Positions 14,817 to 24,509 of a stretch of 64,000 nt of DNA are shown here, one piece after another; positions within the stretch are counted from its first letter, which is position 1, and every line of letters starts with the position of its first letter. The stretch lies in assembly GCA_024400955.1 (NCBI GenBank), contig JAKSLY010000006.1:32664-96663 (forward strand). Direction: 5' to 3'. The translations under genes and the position numbers were made by a program. Origin of the DNA: Treponema sp. GTDB lineage: Bacteria; Spirochaetota; Spirochaetia; Treponematales; Treponemataceae. The notes under the pieces are model-generated. The model was given only the letters and a program-made list of their open reading frames with translations. It did not search any database and had not been told where the DNA came from.

Positions 14817-16295
14817 TTACTTTGAATTCTTCTTGAACAGGAATACTCCGCTGATAATTCCTGCTGTTCCCATGAGGAATGGAAGGAATGGGCTTTTTGC
14901 AAATCCTGCAATTATGTAGCACACGAATGAAACTGCGGCAACAACAAGTACGTACGGAAGCTGTGAAGAAACGTGGTTCACGTGCTCGCATTCAGCACCG
15001 GCACTTGCCATGATTGTTGTGTCGGAAATTGGTGAGCAGTGGTCGCCTGCAACGGCACCAGCCATACATGCAGAAATTGAAATGATCATCATTGTGTAGT
15101 CTGTTTCGTTGAAAACGGAAACGACAATCGGGATGAGGATTCCGAAGGTTCCCCATGATGTACCGGTTGCAAATGCAAGGAAACCTGCGATTACAAAGAT
15201 GATTGCCGGCAGAAGGCTAAGAAGGTTTGAAGCACCGCTTTGAACAACGCCTGCAACGAATTCCTTTGCACCAAGACTGTCTGTCATTCCCTTGAGTGTC
15301 CAAGCGAGGGTTAGGATGAGGATTGCCGGAACCATTGCCTTAAAGCCGTCAACGATGCAGTTCATGAGTTCCGAGAACTTGATGACGCGGCGGATGGTGA
15401 ATGCAATTACGGTTACGATGAGGGTTCCCATTGAACCAAGCATGAGGCCTACGGAAGCATCAGAATTTGAGAATGCATCAATTACACCGTTGTGGCCTTC
15501 TCCCTTTTCGAAGAATCCGCCTGAATAGATCATGCCGATGATGCACAGTACGATGAGGGCTGCAATCGGGAAGATCAGGTCAAAAACCTTTCCCTTTGTT
15601 GAAGTGTATTTTTCCTTTTCTTCGTAGTGAACTTCACGCTCTTCGAACTTCTTCATTGGTCCGAATTTTATGTCTGCCATGATGAATGCAAATACTGCGA
15701 TGATGGTGAAGAGGGCATAGAAGTTGTACGGGATGGCCTTAAGGAAGAGCCTGAATCCGTCTTCCCCGTCGACAAATCCTGAAACTGCAGCTGCCCATGA
15801 ACTAACCGGAGCGATGATGCAGATTGGTGCTGCCGTGGAGTCGATGAGGTATGCAAGCTTTTCGCGGGCAACGCCGTGTCTGTCTGTAACCGGGCGCATT
15901 ACGCTTCCGACGGTGAGGCAGTTGAAGTAGTCGTCGATGAAGATCAGAATTCCGAGAACCACTGTTGCAATCTGGGCTCCCATCTTTGACTTGATGTGAG
16001 TCTTTGCCCACTTTCCGAATGCTGCTGAACCTCCGGCCTTGTTTGTCATTGCAACGATTGTTCCAAGTGCAACAAGGAATACGAGGATGCCGACATTATA
16101 GCTGTCAGAAAGGGATGCTACGATTCCATCTTGAAAAACGTGAGAGACTGTTCCCGAAAAAGAGAACCCTGAAAAGAAAAGTCCGCCAATTAAAATTCCG
16201 ATGAAGAGGGAAGAGTAAACTTCCTTTGTGACCAAAGCCAAGGCGATTGCCACAAATGGCGGAACCAGTGACCAAAATGTTCCTATCATATTCAT
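14817..16295 (-). CDS. Na+/H+ antiporter NhaC family protein
   Basis: A 492-residue inner-membrane protein with about eleven or twelve hydrophobic segments. It belongs to the NhaC-type antiporters of the ion transporter superfamily, which exchange protons for sodium or for small organic ions. Family-typical segments are FIDDYFNCLTVGSVMRPVTD near residue 119 and the late GDHCSPISDTTIMAS near residue 431. It ends against the terminator shared with the hydrolase. The ATG at 16295 is followed directly by a long first hydrophobic helix. Substrates other than sodium cannot be excluded, because this family includes malate/lactate and tyrosine antiporters. Confidence 0.87.
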   Translation of the reverse strand: MNMIGTFWSLVPPFVAIALALVTKEVYSSLFIGILIGGLFFSGFSFSGTVSHVFQDGIVASLSDSYNVGILVFLVALGTIVAMTNKAGGSAAFGKWAKTHIKSKMGAQIATVVLGILIFIDDYFNCLTVGSVMRPVTDRHGVAREKLAYLIDSTAAPICIIAPVSSWAAAVSGFVDGEDGFRLFLKAIPYNFYALFTIIAVFAFIMADIKFGPMKKFEEREVHYEEKEKYTSTKGKVFDLIFPIAALIVLCIIGMIYSGGFFEKGEGHNGVIDAFSNSDASVGLMLGSMGTLIVTVIAFTIRRVIKFSELMNCIVDGFKAMVPAILILTLAWTLKGMTDSLGAKEFVAGVVQSGASNLLSLLPAIIFVIAGFLAFATGTSWGTFGILIPIVVSVFNETDYTMMIISISACMAGAVAGDHCSPISDTTIMASAGAECEHVNHVSSQLPYVLVVAAVSFVCYIIAGFAKSPFLPFLMGTAGIISGVFLFKKNSK

Positions 16296-16382
16296 GGTTG
16301 AATTTTCGGCATAATACTGCCAATTGTCAAGATGAAATTTACAGTCTTATATGGAAGAAAGTTGTAAAAATCGGTGCATGGC

Positions 16383-16462
16383 CCTTGCGGGATGCTAATT
16401 AGTTTGATTTGCAAACTAGCAAATCATTGATCTGTTTAAGAATTAGTTTGTCAGCAGGTAAC
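16383..16462 (-). pseudogene. remnant of a second Nudix gene 3' end
   Basis: These 80 bases repeat, with about nine differences, the last 80 bases around the 3' end of the neighbouring Nudix gene (16470-16549); the two copies are offset by 87 bases. In the minus strand the remnant encodes LPADKLILKQINDLLVCKSN followed by TAA, against LVCEAN at the end of the intact gene. It is either a tandem partial duplication or the leftover of a deleted gene copy. Confidence 0.75.
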
Positions 16463-16485
16463 GACGCATCCTTGCGGGATGCTAA

Positions 16486-16905
16486 CTAGTTTGCTTCGCA
16501 AACTAGCAAATCATTGATTTGTTTAAGGATTAATTTGTCTGCGGGCAACCAGGTTATCTCAGTTAAAGTTTCGGCGGTGAGCCATTGGGCGGACTGGTGT
16601 TCCAGGAGCTTTGGCTGGCCATTGACGATGGTGCACAGGATGCAGTGCATGGTCAGGTGGAAGGCAGGATAGTCGTAGTCTACAATAGCGATGGTTTCTT
16701 CCGCCTTGACTTCCATTGCAAGTTCTTCACGGATTTCGCGCACGATGCATTCTTCTGGTGTTTCGCCGCTTTCTATCTTGCCGCCTGGAATCTCCCACCA
16801 GCCTTTCCAGTCCCCATAGCCGCGCTGTGTTGCAAAGACTTCCTTTTGGTGAGTATCTGGATTTGTGCGGATGATAATTGCACCGCTGACAGTGATGGTT
16901 TTCAT
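16486..16905 (-). CDS. Nudix hydrolase (MutT-like), island-left copy
   Basis: A 139-residue Nudix hydrolase, likely a nucleoside-triphosphate pyrophosphohydrolase that cleans oxidised or non-canonical nucleotides. The Nudix box runs from GGKIESGETPEE to REIREELAMEV near residues 41-65 and has all metal-binding glutamates. It is about 72% identical by hand count to the copy at 29309, which is on the opposite strand at the other end of the restriction core. Its 3' end contains a perfect CTAGTTTGC/GCAAACTAG stem, and a degraded copy of that end follows directly. Confidence 0.87.
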   Translation of the reverse strand: MKTITVSGAIIIRTNPDTHQKEVFATQRGYGDWKGWWEIPGGKIESGETPEECIVREIREELAMEVKAEETIAIVDYDYPAFHLTMHCILCTIVNGQPKLLEHQSAQWLTAETLTEITWLPADKLILKQINDLLVCEAN

Positions 16906-16944
16906 TTTAGGCCTCTCCGGTTTATATTATGGTGGATGGTTACC

Positions 16945-19323
16945 TTAAAATAATTCAACGATTTTTGGTGAATATGGACTTATTGCATCATTTTCATCTG
17001 TGCTTATATCAATAATTCCCTGTTCGGAGTAACTGGTTACCTTCGCTTTTACACAGTAATAAAAATCGGCATTGAATCCATTTTCTGGCGAATAACAATA
17101 TGGCTCTTGTTCCAATTTTTGAGCTAATTGTTCCTTTGAGATTAATTCCATAGACAAAATATCTGCTGTAAAAGGTTCGAGATGCAGAAATTTTTTACCA
17201 TATTGTTCTTTTGTTTTTCCTATATCAGTTAAAGTCAGTCTTAATTTTGAAGCAATGCCAGTTTCTTTGTGAAGGGTATATACCTTTCCATTTTTTATGG
17301 CATAGAAATAAAAGTAAAATTCATTGTTATTACATGAATTCGTGGTACTTGGTAAAATTGATTTTGCTTGTAAATGACTGTAATATTCTTCTCTGATAAA
17401 TCCAATCATAGTAATCGTGTTGCTATTTTTATTTGAATTATCCGGGTTTTTTATTACCATATTTTCAAAATATTCTTTTCTGAACTGTCGGGCTGATTGA
17501 TTAGTTTTGAAATCGATAATTTCTTCTATAAAATCAGCAAGAACTTTCTGTCCCAAATCCTTGTTACCAGGTCGAATTGCAAATGCTCCAACACCAGGCA
17601 TTATTTCATCATAAATATTAAATTTATGTTTTTTATCTGCATTTTCCCCTGGATATAAAACGTAGCTTCCTATGGTGCGTCGGATTGCATCGTTGTAGGT
17701 ATGCATTTTTAAAAGGTCGCCACGTTTATATGAATTTATTGTTTCTGATGCTTTTTCTTCTGTGATTTCATTTTCTTCTGATTCCAAAAGTTCATCATCA
17801 TTAGATTTCTGGTTGATGAATTGAGTTAAATCTTGGAGTCTGTATTTTGCATCAAAATGAATGTAGGATACATCACCAGCTTTCATTGCAGATTCTTCTG
17901 TTTCGAAGTCAGTTGAGAAAATTGCAAGTGTGTAATCTGGTCGGAAAGGTCTGGAATATGATCCTTCATAAGCAGAACTGTTAAAATCTTTTTTAGAAAA
18001 AGTCCTATTATAATAGAAATTAATTTGAAGATTCTTTTCTTTTAAAATCAAGCTAATCTTGCTGTCTCTTCCCTGTTTCAATGAAACTAACAGACCTTCA
18101 TCTAAAGTATTCTGAATCATATCGTTAGAATCATTGGACGAAATAGTTTCTGCACCAATCTTGTTTTTAAGAATTTCTACTAATTGAAGTGCCAGCCAGT
18201 ATTCATACAGCAATGCAATATTTTTTGCCTGTCCTTCATAAACATCATCAAGTCCTTTCCAATCAAGCTGTTTTGCTAAATCCAGCATATTGAAAGCATT
18301 GAAAATCTGGGCATAACCTTCGCGCTTTTGAAGAACCTGATTGTTTACAGGCATAGAAGTCAAATCCTGAACATCATCAAAAAAAGATTCCGTTAAATAA
18401 AACTCAAGATTTTCTTTTATGTATTCTGCTTCTTCTCTGTAAGTCAGATTTTTATCACTAAGAAATTTAATCATTTTGTCACAGACTTCAATAAATGAAT
18501 TGAATGCAAATTTCAGGAAACGATTTGCAGGAGTATCAAGAGAATCATATTTTCTTGTTGCAGTTATATATTCTGGAAGATAAGAATTGTTTTCTGTTTC
18601 AGTCCAGTTTCGGGAATTGGCAAAAGGATTTGAGAAAAATTTTCTGCTGACAGATGCAGTTCCAAATGGTTTGAGTTCATCTTCAGAAACCAAAAGTGAA
18701 TCTGGATTGCTTTTTATGCTGTAAAAAAGTGATTCAATATTGTCATTGTTGCAAAATGTTCTGATGAAAATAAACTTTTCCAAAGGTGTTCTGGCTGTTT
18801 CATTATTATCTTTAAATGAAAGATTTGTAGGGCTGGAATAGTCAAGCAAAAGAGCTGAACATTTTTCCGCAATGTCTTCAGTGAGCTTTACATAATCGTC
18901 TTCATAGTCGATTTTCTTTGGAACAATTTCAAGTTTTACTGAATGAATTATTTTTTCGTCAGAAAGAATTTCAAAATCAGCTTTTCCTAAATAGTTGATG
19001 ACTTTGAAAGAATAAATGCCTTTTGAAATTTCCGTCGCTTCAAATTCACTTTTTATGTTGATTGAATAATTTTCGGAATGCTCTGTTGTAAAATCTGAAA
19101 GTGTTACAAAATACTGCTGTGTTTCGCTAAGCCGTAAAGAGCAGAATCCGTTTTTAGGTTCAGGGATAAATTCTATTGAACCTGAATCAGATGCAAGTCC
19201 GGAAACTTTATTTTTGTCTAAAATGCCTATAGAGTTTAATTCTGCCAGTTCTTTTTGATAGCGGTCATAAATTACAAGAGAGGCAGTTGGAAATTGGATT
19301 CTTATGAGGGAGTATTTTTTCAT
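16945..19323 (-). CDS. DUF2357 / PD-(D/E)XK nuclease protein (McrC-like partner)
   Basis: A 792-residue protein of the DUF2357 type that accompanies McrB-like AAA ATPases. The N-terminal third is beta-rich and binds unknown partners. The C-terminal half carries a likely PD-(D/E)XK core: RPDYTLAIF near residue 464, and HFDAKYRLQDL about 30 residues on, where Asp-Ala-Lys is the catalytic triple. It overlaps the DUF1016 gene start-to-stop by one base, so the three genes 21755-16945 form one operon with the ATPase first. The role in type IV-like restriction of modified or foreign DNA is inferred from family and neighbours. Confidence 0.75.
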   Translation of the reverse strand: MKKYSLIRIQFPTASLVIYDRYQKELAELNSIGILDKNKVSGLASDSGSIEFIPEPKNGFCSLRLSETQQYFVTLSDFTTEHSENYSINIKSEFEATEISKGIYSFKVINYLGKADFEILSDEKIIHSVKLEIVPKKIDYEDDYVKLTEDIAEKCSALLLDYSSPTNLSFKDNNETARTPLEKFIFIRTFCNNDNIESLFYSIKSNPDSLLVSEDELKPFGTASVSRKFFSNPFANSRNWTETENNSYLPEYITATRKYDSLDTPANRFLKFAFNSFIEVCDKMIKFLSDKNLTYREEAEYIKENLEFYLTESFFDDVQDLTSMPVNNQVLQKREGYAQIFNAFNMLDLAKQLDWKGLDDVYEGQAKNIALLYEYWLALQLVEILKNKIGAETISSNDSNDMIQNTLDEGLLVSLKQGRDSKISLILKEKNLQINFYYNRTFSKKDFNSSAYEGSYSRPFRPDYTLAIFSTDFETEESAMKAGDVSYIHFDAKYRLQDLTQFINQKSNDDELLESEENEITEEKASETINSYKRGDLLKMHTYNDAIRRTIGSYVLYPGENADKKHKFNIYDEIMPGVGAFAIRPGNKDLGQKVLADFIEEIIDFKTNQSARQFRKEYFENMVIKNPDNSNKNSNTITMIGFIREEYYSHLQAKSILPSTTNSCNNNEFYFYFYAIKNGKVYTLHKETGIASKLRLTLTDIGKTKEQYGKKFLHLEPFTADILSMELISKEQLAQKLEQEPYCYSPENGFNADFYYCVKAKVTSYSEQGIIDISTDENDAISPYSPKIVELF

Positions 19324-20333
19324 TATTCAGAATCCAGAAGTTTTTCCAGTTCTTTTTGCAGTTCATCTTTATTTGGAAGATACAACTGATATTTACTGAC
19401 AAACAGATTGTTTTCAATTCCTTGAGTTGCGTATTCCATTAAAAGCTGGTCTTTGTATGCCCCAAGAACGATTCCAATTGGAGGATTATCACCTTCAGAT
19501 GACATTTCGCTTTTAAAATAGTTCAAATACATATTCATCTGGCCAACATCATAATGCTCAATTTCACCACGTTTAAGATCAATTAAAACAAAACACTTTA
19601 AAATATGATTATAAAAAACCAAATCAACCTTAAACTGACGAGAACCAATTTGCATTTTGTATTGCCGTCCAATAAAGGCAAAACCTCGACCTAACTCCAA
19701 TAAAAATCCTTGCAGGTTTTCTATTATCTTGTCTTCAAGTTCGCCTTCTTTGTATGCTTTTTGTTCTGGAATTCCAAGAAACTCAAGAACATAGGGATCT
19801 TTTACAATATCTTCCGGCGATTCAATCAAATGGCCGGATTTAGAAAGTTCAATTACTTCTGACTTATCTTTACTCAAAGCAATTCTATGGAACAAAAGGC
19901 TTTTCATCTGGCGTTTTAATTCACGGACAGACCAGTTTTCAAGTTCACACTGTTTTACATAAAAGCCAAGTTCAAGTTCATCATCACATTTAAGAATTTC
20001 AACATAATGACTCCAGCTTAATTTTCCAGACAATGTCTGGAATTTTTGAAACTTTAAATAAAACTGTCTAATTTGAAAGAGATTGCTTTTGCTGAAACCT
20101 TTACCATAGGCAAGAGTCAAATCTTTTGAAAGAGTGACAAGAAGTTCATCTCCATATTCAGCCCGCTCTTTACCATTCTGTTCAAACTCAACAATGTATC
20201 TTCCTATTTCCCAATAAGTTTTTACAAGGACATTGTTTACAGTCTGTACAACCTGCTTTTTGCTTTCCGAAAGAAGTGAACCAATATTTTCTACAAGAGT
20301 TTTGTAATTATCCATTGATAAATCATTTCCCAT
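19323..20333 (-). CDS. DUF1016 (YhcG-type) PD-(D/E)XK nuclease
   Basis: A 336-residue protein with the DUF1016 N-terminal domain (the TYWEIGRYIVEFEQNG stretch near residue 46 and the WSHYVEIL segment near 107) and a C-terminal PD-(D/E)XK domain. There, VDLVFYNHILKCFVLIDLKRG near residue 250 supplies Asp and the Asp-Leu-Lys catalytic residues. Such proteins are often carried in defence islands and next to type I or McrBC loci. The ATG at 20333 follows AGGAG by 9 bases and is preferred to the TTG at 20342. It lies between the McrB-like ATPase and the DUF2357 nuclease, an inserted position that suggests a shared function. Confidence 0.83.
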   Translation of the reverse strand: MGNDLSMDNYKTLVENIGSLLSESKKQVVQTVNNVLVKTYWEIGRYIVEFEQNGKERAEYGDELLVTLSKDLTLAYGKGFSKSNLFQIRQFYLKFQKFQTLSGKLSWSHYVEILKCDDELELGFYVKQCELENWSVRELKRQMKSLLFHRIALSKDKSEVIELSKSGHLIESPEDIVKDPYVLEFLGIPEQKAYKEGELEDKIIENLQGFLLELGRGFAFIGRQYKMQIGSRQFKVDLVFYNHILKCFVLIDLKRGEIEHYDVGQMNMYLNYFKSEMSSEGDNPPIGIVLGAYKDQLLMEYATQGIENNLFVSKYQLYLPNKDELQKELEKLLDSE

Positions 20334-20348
20334 CCAAATCAACTCCTG

Positions 20349-21755
20349 TTAAATAAAACTTGCGTACTGATAATTTTCCAGACGGATTTTCATCTTCTGG
20401 ACTTTAGCAAGACTGAGCGAAAGTGATTTTTCTGTACAGAATGATTCCAGTTTTTCCAAAAGACTTCCAACTTGTTTGCGGTTTCCGTGAACCTTTGGAA
20501 GAATTTTCTGGAGCAACTGCTCATCCATAAGATTTACATAATCTTCTTTAGAAAGAGTCTTTCCTTCATTCTGTGCAAGAGCATAGGCTGCATTGATATA
20601 CAGACGGATTTCCTTTGCAGTTCTGAATGCAAATTCAAAACCAGAACCATCCAAAACATTTGAAATACCTTCAAGAATTGTTTTGCAGATATCAGAATTT
20701 GGTGGAAGGTCTTTTTTCTCTCTTACAGTTTTTGCCAATGCCAGGAAACCTTCTGCAGAGCCATCGTTTACAGGTTCAATTTCTATTGGTTGAGTTTCAG
20801 CGGCAAAGTTTGCAAGTACATCGCTCTGTGCTGGAATAAATTCAATTACATTTGCACGGTCCAGAACTTTTGGACTGAACATGTATGTTGTTTCATCGAT
20901 GTTAACTGTACCAGTTACAAAAAGATTTTCTGGAAGCTCAATTGATTCTGGAATATCTGAATCGCAGTCTTCATCTTTACTGTAAAGAATGATTTTTTCA
21001 TGAGATTCCATTGCACTTAAGAAGTCAGAAAAATATCGTTCAACATGGCTTAAGTTCATTTCATCAAGAATAAGGAAGAATGGAATTTCTGGATTATCAC
21101 GAGCCAATAAAATAAAATCAAGAATTTTTGTTGATTCGTATGTCTTCTTAAGTGGATTGTAGAAGCCGAGGATTTTTGTATTATCTGTCCAATCTGAACC
21201 TACTGGGACGATGAGTTTATTGGCGATGATGCCTGTATTTTCATCCTTTTTTCCAAGCCAAGTTGCCAAATCTTTTGCGATTTTTGTTTTACCTGTACCT
21301 GAGTTGCCGGCGAGGATAGTGAAAGGTTTGGAAAGAAGGGAAGTTGTGTAACGGAGAGTATATAAATTATCTGATAAAAAAACGTTAAAAGAAAAAAATG
21401 AATGAGTTGTTGCTGTCGAAAAATCAATACCGTTATTAAATTTTAAGCTTTCTTTAGTTATTAAAAATTTTTTATAATTTGAAAGGGCCGCATCTATCAC
21501 AAGTCCTGAATGAGGATTCTTGTCCTTTCTTTCTGTTCTATAATTTATGTATTGCTCTGAATTTTTTAACTTTGATTCAAAAATATTAAATTCATCAACA
21601 GAATTACAATCAAAAATATTTTTTTCAATAATTCCTTCACTCATTAATTTTTGAGACCATACTTGTAATTCAATCGCATATCGTTCATTTGATTTTTTAT
21701 CTTTTAGAGATTGAACAAACATATTATAGATTTCCGATTGATGCTCTTTTTCCAT
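20349..21755 (-). CDS. McrB-like AAA+ ATPase
   Basis: A 468-residue AAA+ ATPase of the McrB clade, which would drive translocation or assembly for the partner nuclease. Walker A is GNSGTGKT at residues 150-157 and Walker B is LILDEMN with Asp231-Glu232. The clade's sensor region appears as TGTVNIDETTYMFSPKVLDR near 289. McrB normally uses GTP; the guanine specificity cannot be judged here. The first 140 residues have no clear match and probably recognise DNA. It is the first gene of the operon that continues with the DUF1016 and DUF2357 genes. Confidence 0.85.
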   Translation of the reverse strand: MEKEHQSEIYNMFVQSLKDKKSNERYAIELQVWSQKLMSEGIIEKNIFDCNSVDEFNIFESKLKNSEQYINYRTERKDKNPHSGLVIDAALSNYKKFLITKESLKFNNGIDFSTATTHSFFSFNVFLSDNLYTLRYTTSLLSKPFTILAGNSGTGKTKIAKDLATWLGKKDENTGIIANKLIVPVGSDWTDNTKILGFYNPLKKTYESTKILDFILLARDNPEIPFFLILDEMNLSHVERYFSDFLSAMESHEKIILYSKDEDCDSDIPESIELPENLFVTGTVNIDETTYMFSPKVLDRANVIEFIPAQSDVLANFAAETQPIEIEPVNDGSAEGFLALAKTVREKKDLPPNSDICKTILEGISNVLDGSGFEFAFRTAKEIRLYINAAYALAQNEGKTLSKEDYVNLMDEQLLQKILPKVHGNRKQVGSLLEKLESFCTEKSLSLSLAKVQKMKIRLENYQYASFI

Positions 21756-21794
21756 TTTTTTACCTTTATCAAAAATTTATGTTAAATATGTTTT

Positions 21795-22550
21795 TTATAT
21801 ATTTAATGAATAAAATTCTTCCATAATCGATGGTAAATAGCTTGTATAACCATTACCACTATTAACGCGACAATTAATTTCATTAATACGATTTTTAGTA
21901 TTAATACATACTGGTATTGGAGAAGTTATATTTCCAATACCTGCCATAAGAATGTTAAGCGGAACACCAAAATGTCCAGATTTTCCAGATTGAAGAAAAG
22001 CTGTAAGGGAGCGATATAATGTATTTTCAATAATGGTGTTATTTGATTCTGTTACAATTGACCTACAGCCTGCAAAATCTTCAAGTAATATTTTTGCTAC
22101 TGGTTCCCAAAAATAATTTGCCGCATAAATTATATTTCCAATGTCTTTATCATTTGTCCAACCAGTCCAAACTCGATTATATTGTTTTTTAGCAATTTCT
22201 AGAATTAATTCAGGTTCTTTCTTCCATAATTCATCACGAACTATGTTAAACACATTATACTGACTAACGATTCCATAAAATGGAATTTCAATAAAATGAA
22301 TTAACGGAACAGGGGAATACATTTCCAATGCTACTAATTGCTCAATAACAGATTTTTTGTCTTCAGGTTTAATAAATAATGCACCCGTGAGAAGCGCTGT
22401 AATATAACAGTTTTTTATTTCAATAGAGAATTCATTTGACTCTATTTGAGAAGAAATAAATTCTCGTATCTTTTCACCTGTTTTATAATCAAAAGATACT
22501 TCTGGTACTTTTGTTTTAAGAAAATTATTTATTATAAAACTATTTTTCAT
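21795..22550 (-). CDS. hypothetical protein in defence island
   Basis: Not recognised. The 251-residue product is predicted soluble, with no signal peptide or membrane helix. It has a helical first two-thirds with many Trp and Tyr (KQYNRVWTGWTNDKDIG near residue 142), then a Gly/Asn-rich end. It lies between the GHKL-nuclease gene and the McrB-like operon on the same strand, with a 39-base gap to the ATPase, so it is probably co-expressed. Codon use is AT-rich like its island neighbours and unlike the flanking housekeeping genes. Confidence 0.6.
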   Translation of the reverse strand: MKNSFIINNFLKTKVPEVSFDYKTGEKIREFISSQIESNEFSIEIKNCYITALLTGALFIKPEDKKSVIEQLVALEMYSPVPLIHFIEIPFYGIVSQYNVFNIVRDELWKKEPELILEIAKKQYNRVWTGWTNDKDIGNIIYAANYFWEPVAKILLEDFAGCRSIVTESNNTIIENTLYRSLTAFLQSGKSGHFGVPLNILMAGIGNITSPIPVCINTKNRINEINCRVNSGNGYTSYLPSIMEEFYSLNI

Positions 22551-22619
22551 AGTAAAATTCCAATTGTCAATCCACCTAGGCCACAGAATAATTCGCCTAA
22601 TTTGAAAACTGACATATAT

Positions 22620-24509
22620 CTAATTCCTTATACTATCTCTTTTTGTTTCTTCAATTTTTGAATATAAATCATAAAGATTTTTATTGTATATTCTTGCTTC
22701 AGCAAGTAAATCTGAATATGACTTTATAAAAATATTTTGTGTTTTTAAACCATCTCTCATTATTTCTGCTCCAGGTTCATAAGTCATATTATCAGATATT
22801 AAATATCCATATACTTCTTTAGCCTGTTCAGGATATTGACGTTTAATAAATTCTACATAAGCTGAAATCTGTTGAAGTTGTTTAGAAGTTAACTTCACAC
22901 AAGGCCGCTTTAGTTCAATTATATGAATAATACCTGAATCATTCGTACATAAAAAATCAATTCTTCTATCACTTTCGGGTAATTCATCATCATTGAAAGT
23001 TTCTTTCAGTATTTTTGAATATGTAACTTCACGTTCAAATTTTGACATTCTTGCATCTAATAACCATGGGAATTCTTCCAAGAATTTTTGAACAACTTTT
23101 GTTTCAGATGCATTTTCTCTTACTATTTTCTCAAATTGTTCGATCGTTTTAATTCTTCCTAAAGAAATCTTAGCAAATTCTTTTGCTTCAATTTCAGCCC
23201 AGTCAGTTAAAAGCTTTAAAGCGTTTTCATTACCTAATTCGTTTAAATTATCTAATTTTGCAGTGAAATCCTTGAATCCTGTAAAATCATACATATCTTT
23301 TATACAAGATAAATATTCTTTTGCAGATTCTTCTTCGATATTTTCATTATCAATAATTGCGTCGACTAATTTTTTTGCTAAAGGTTGTTCTGCTGGATTT
23401 AAATTATTAATCCAATCATCAGGATTAATACCTCCATCTATAATTCTTTTCTTCTTATCATTTTTTCTTTCAATACGCCATTTTGATTGAGTAAGAGAAA
23501 CTATTTTTTGCATCAATTCATTTAACAGTTTTAAATCACTATTATTGTAAGAATCCCAAGCTAAAGATTTGCGGTCTGTAGAACAATTATCTATTTCTTT
23601 TGATGCATCAACAAAATCTACATAAAAAGATCCTGTCATATATTGAAAGAAGTTGTCGTTTCCACGTTTACTGAATGACATATTTTCTTGCACAAGTTTT
23701 CCACGAGAAAATAAGATTATTCCTTGTTGATTTTTTTTCAGAGGTGTTTTACTTGTATATATTTCTCCATGTATATTATTATTGATTCCAAAATTATATA
23801 AGTTTTCCGAAGACTCTTTTAACTCTAAGAAATCCCTAGGGAATTTCCAACTAAATTGGTACAAGTCTTCTGAAAACTCATTCTTATTGATTTCAAGATT
23901 TTTATCATTGTTTATATGTACGATAAAATCAGATGAAAAAACTCGGAATCTTGATAAAATTTCGGAACGCAAATCATTAAAATCAAATTCTGCTGATGTT
24001 GCCAATTTTTCTATTTTGATTAGAGTTCCATTTGGATCCTTTACAGGAAGATTCTTGTCAATAATTTTAGGTTTGTATTTATCTGAATGACTGTTTTTTA
24101 TATCATCGTAGTTCATTGTAAAGGTATTTTTTATACCGTTTTTTATGGTAGAAACAGTAATTACTTTTCCAATTCCAAACATTGATAATTTACCCAAACC
24201 TTTTTTCCCGAGAACCGGTCTAGAAGATTTCGTAACATCACATTTATTTTCAACACGCCTATTTCGTCCAATTTTTAAGAAACAGTTATTCAATTCATTA
24301 AAATCCATTCCATTCCCATCATCTCTAACCGAAATGGATTTTGTGTCTTCTGTGCAAAAATCTATATAAACATTATGAGCATCTGAATCCCAGGCATTTG
24401 ATATTAGTTCTGCAATCATCGGAGGAATAGTTGAATATAATTTCACTCCCAGATGATCGATAATATTGATATCGAATGTAATCTCTAATTCTTCTTTTTC
24501 TTCACTCAT
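22620..24509 (-). CDS. GHKL ATPase fused to Shedu-like (DUF4263) nuclease
   Basis: A 629-residue fusion. Residues 15-200 form a Bergerat-fold ATPase: AELISNAWDSDA (N-box, Glu34/Asn38), RDDGNGMD (G1, near 62-69) and GKKGLGK (G2, 101-107), as in MutL, Hsp90 and MORC. The C-terminal 150 residues resemble the Shedu nuclease: the EEFPWLLD opening, then Asp518 in RIDF and Glu532-Leu-Lys534 in HIIELKRP, a PD-(D/E)XK site. The middle is helical. It overlaps the upstream methyltransferase by 8 bases. Most likely an ATP-gated anti-phage nuclease; that function is inferred, and the fusion is unusual enough to merit study. Confidence 0.75.
   Translation of the reverse strand: MSEEKEELEITFDINIIDHLGVKLYSTIPPMIAELISNAWDSDAHNVYIDFCTEDTKSISVRDDGNGMDFNELNNCFLKIGRNRRVENKCDVTKSSRPVLGKKGLGKLSMFGIGKVITVSTIKNGIKNTFTMNYDDIKNSHSDKYKPKIIDKNLPVKDPNGTLIKIEKLATSAEFDFNDLRSEILSRFRVFSSDFIVHINNDKNLEINKNEFSEDLYQFSWKFPRDFLELKESSENLYNFGINNNIHGEIYTSKTPLKKNQQGIILFSRGKLVQENMSFSKRGNDNFFQYMTGSFYVDFVDASKEIDNCSTDRKSLAWDSYNNSDLKLLNELMQKIVSLTQSKWRIERKNDKKKRIIDGGINPDDWINNLNPAEQPLAKKLVDAIIDNENIEEESAKEYLSCIKDMYDFTGFKDFTAKLDNLNELGNENALKLLTDWAEIEAKEFAKISLGRIKTIEQFEKIVRENASETKVVQKFLEEFPWLLDARMSKFEREVTYSKILKETFNDDELPESDRRIDFLCTNDSGIIHIIELKRPCVKLTSKQLQQISAYVEFIKRQYPEQAKEVYGYLISDNMTYEPGAEIMRDGLKTQNIFIKSYSDLLAEARIYNKNLYDLYSKIEETKRDSIRN

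Noticed and set aside
14817..16295. Tandem insertion-sequence transposase remnants in or near the defence island
   Set aside because: No transposase motif or terminal inverted repeat pair was found in 16296-31332.
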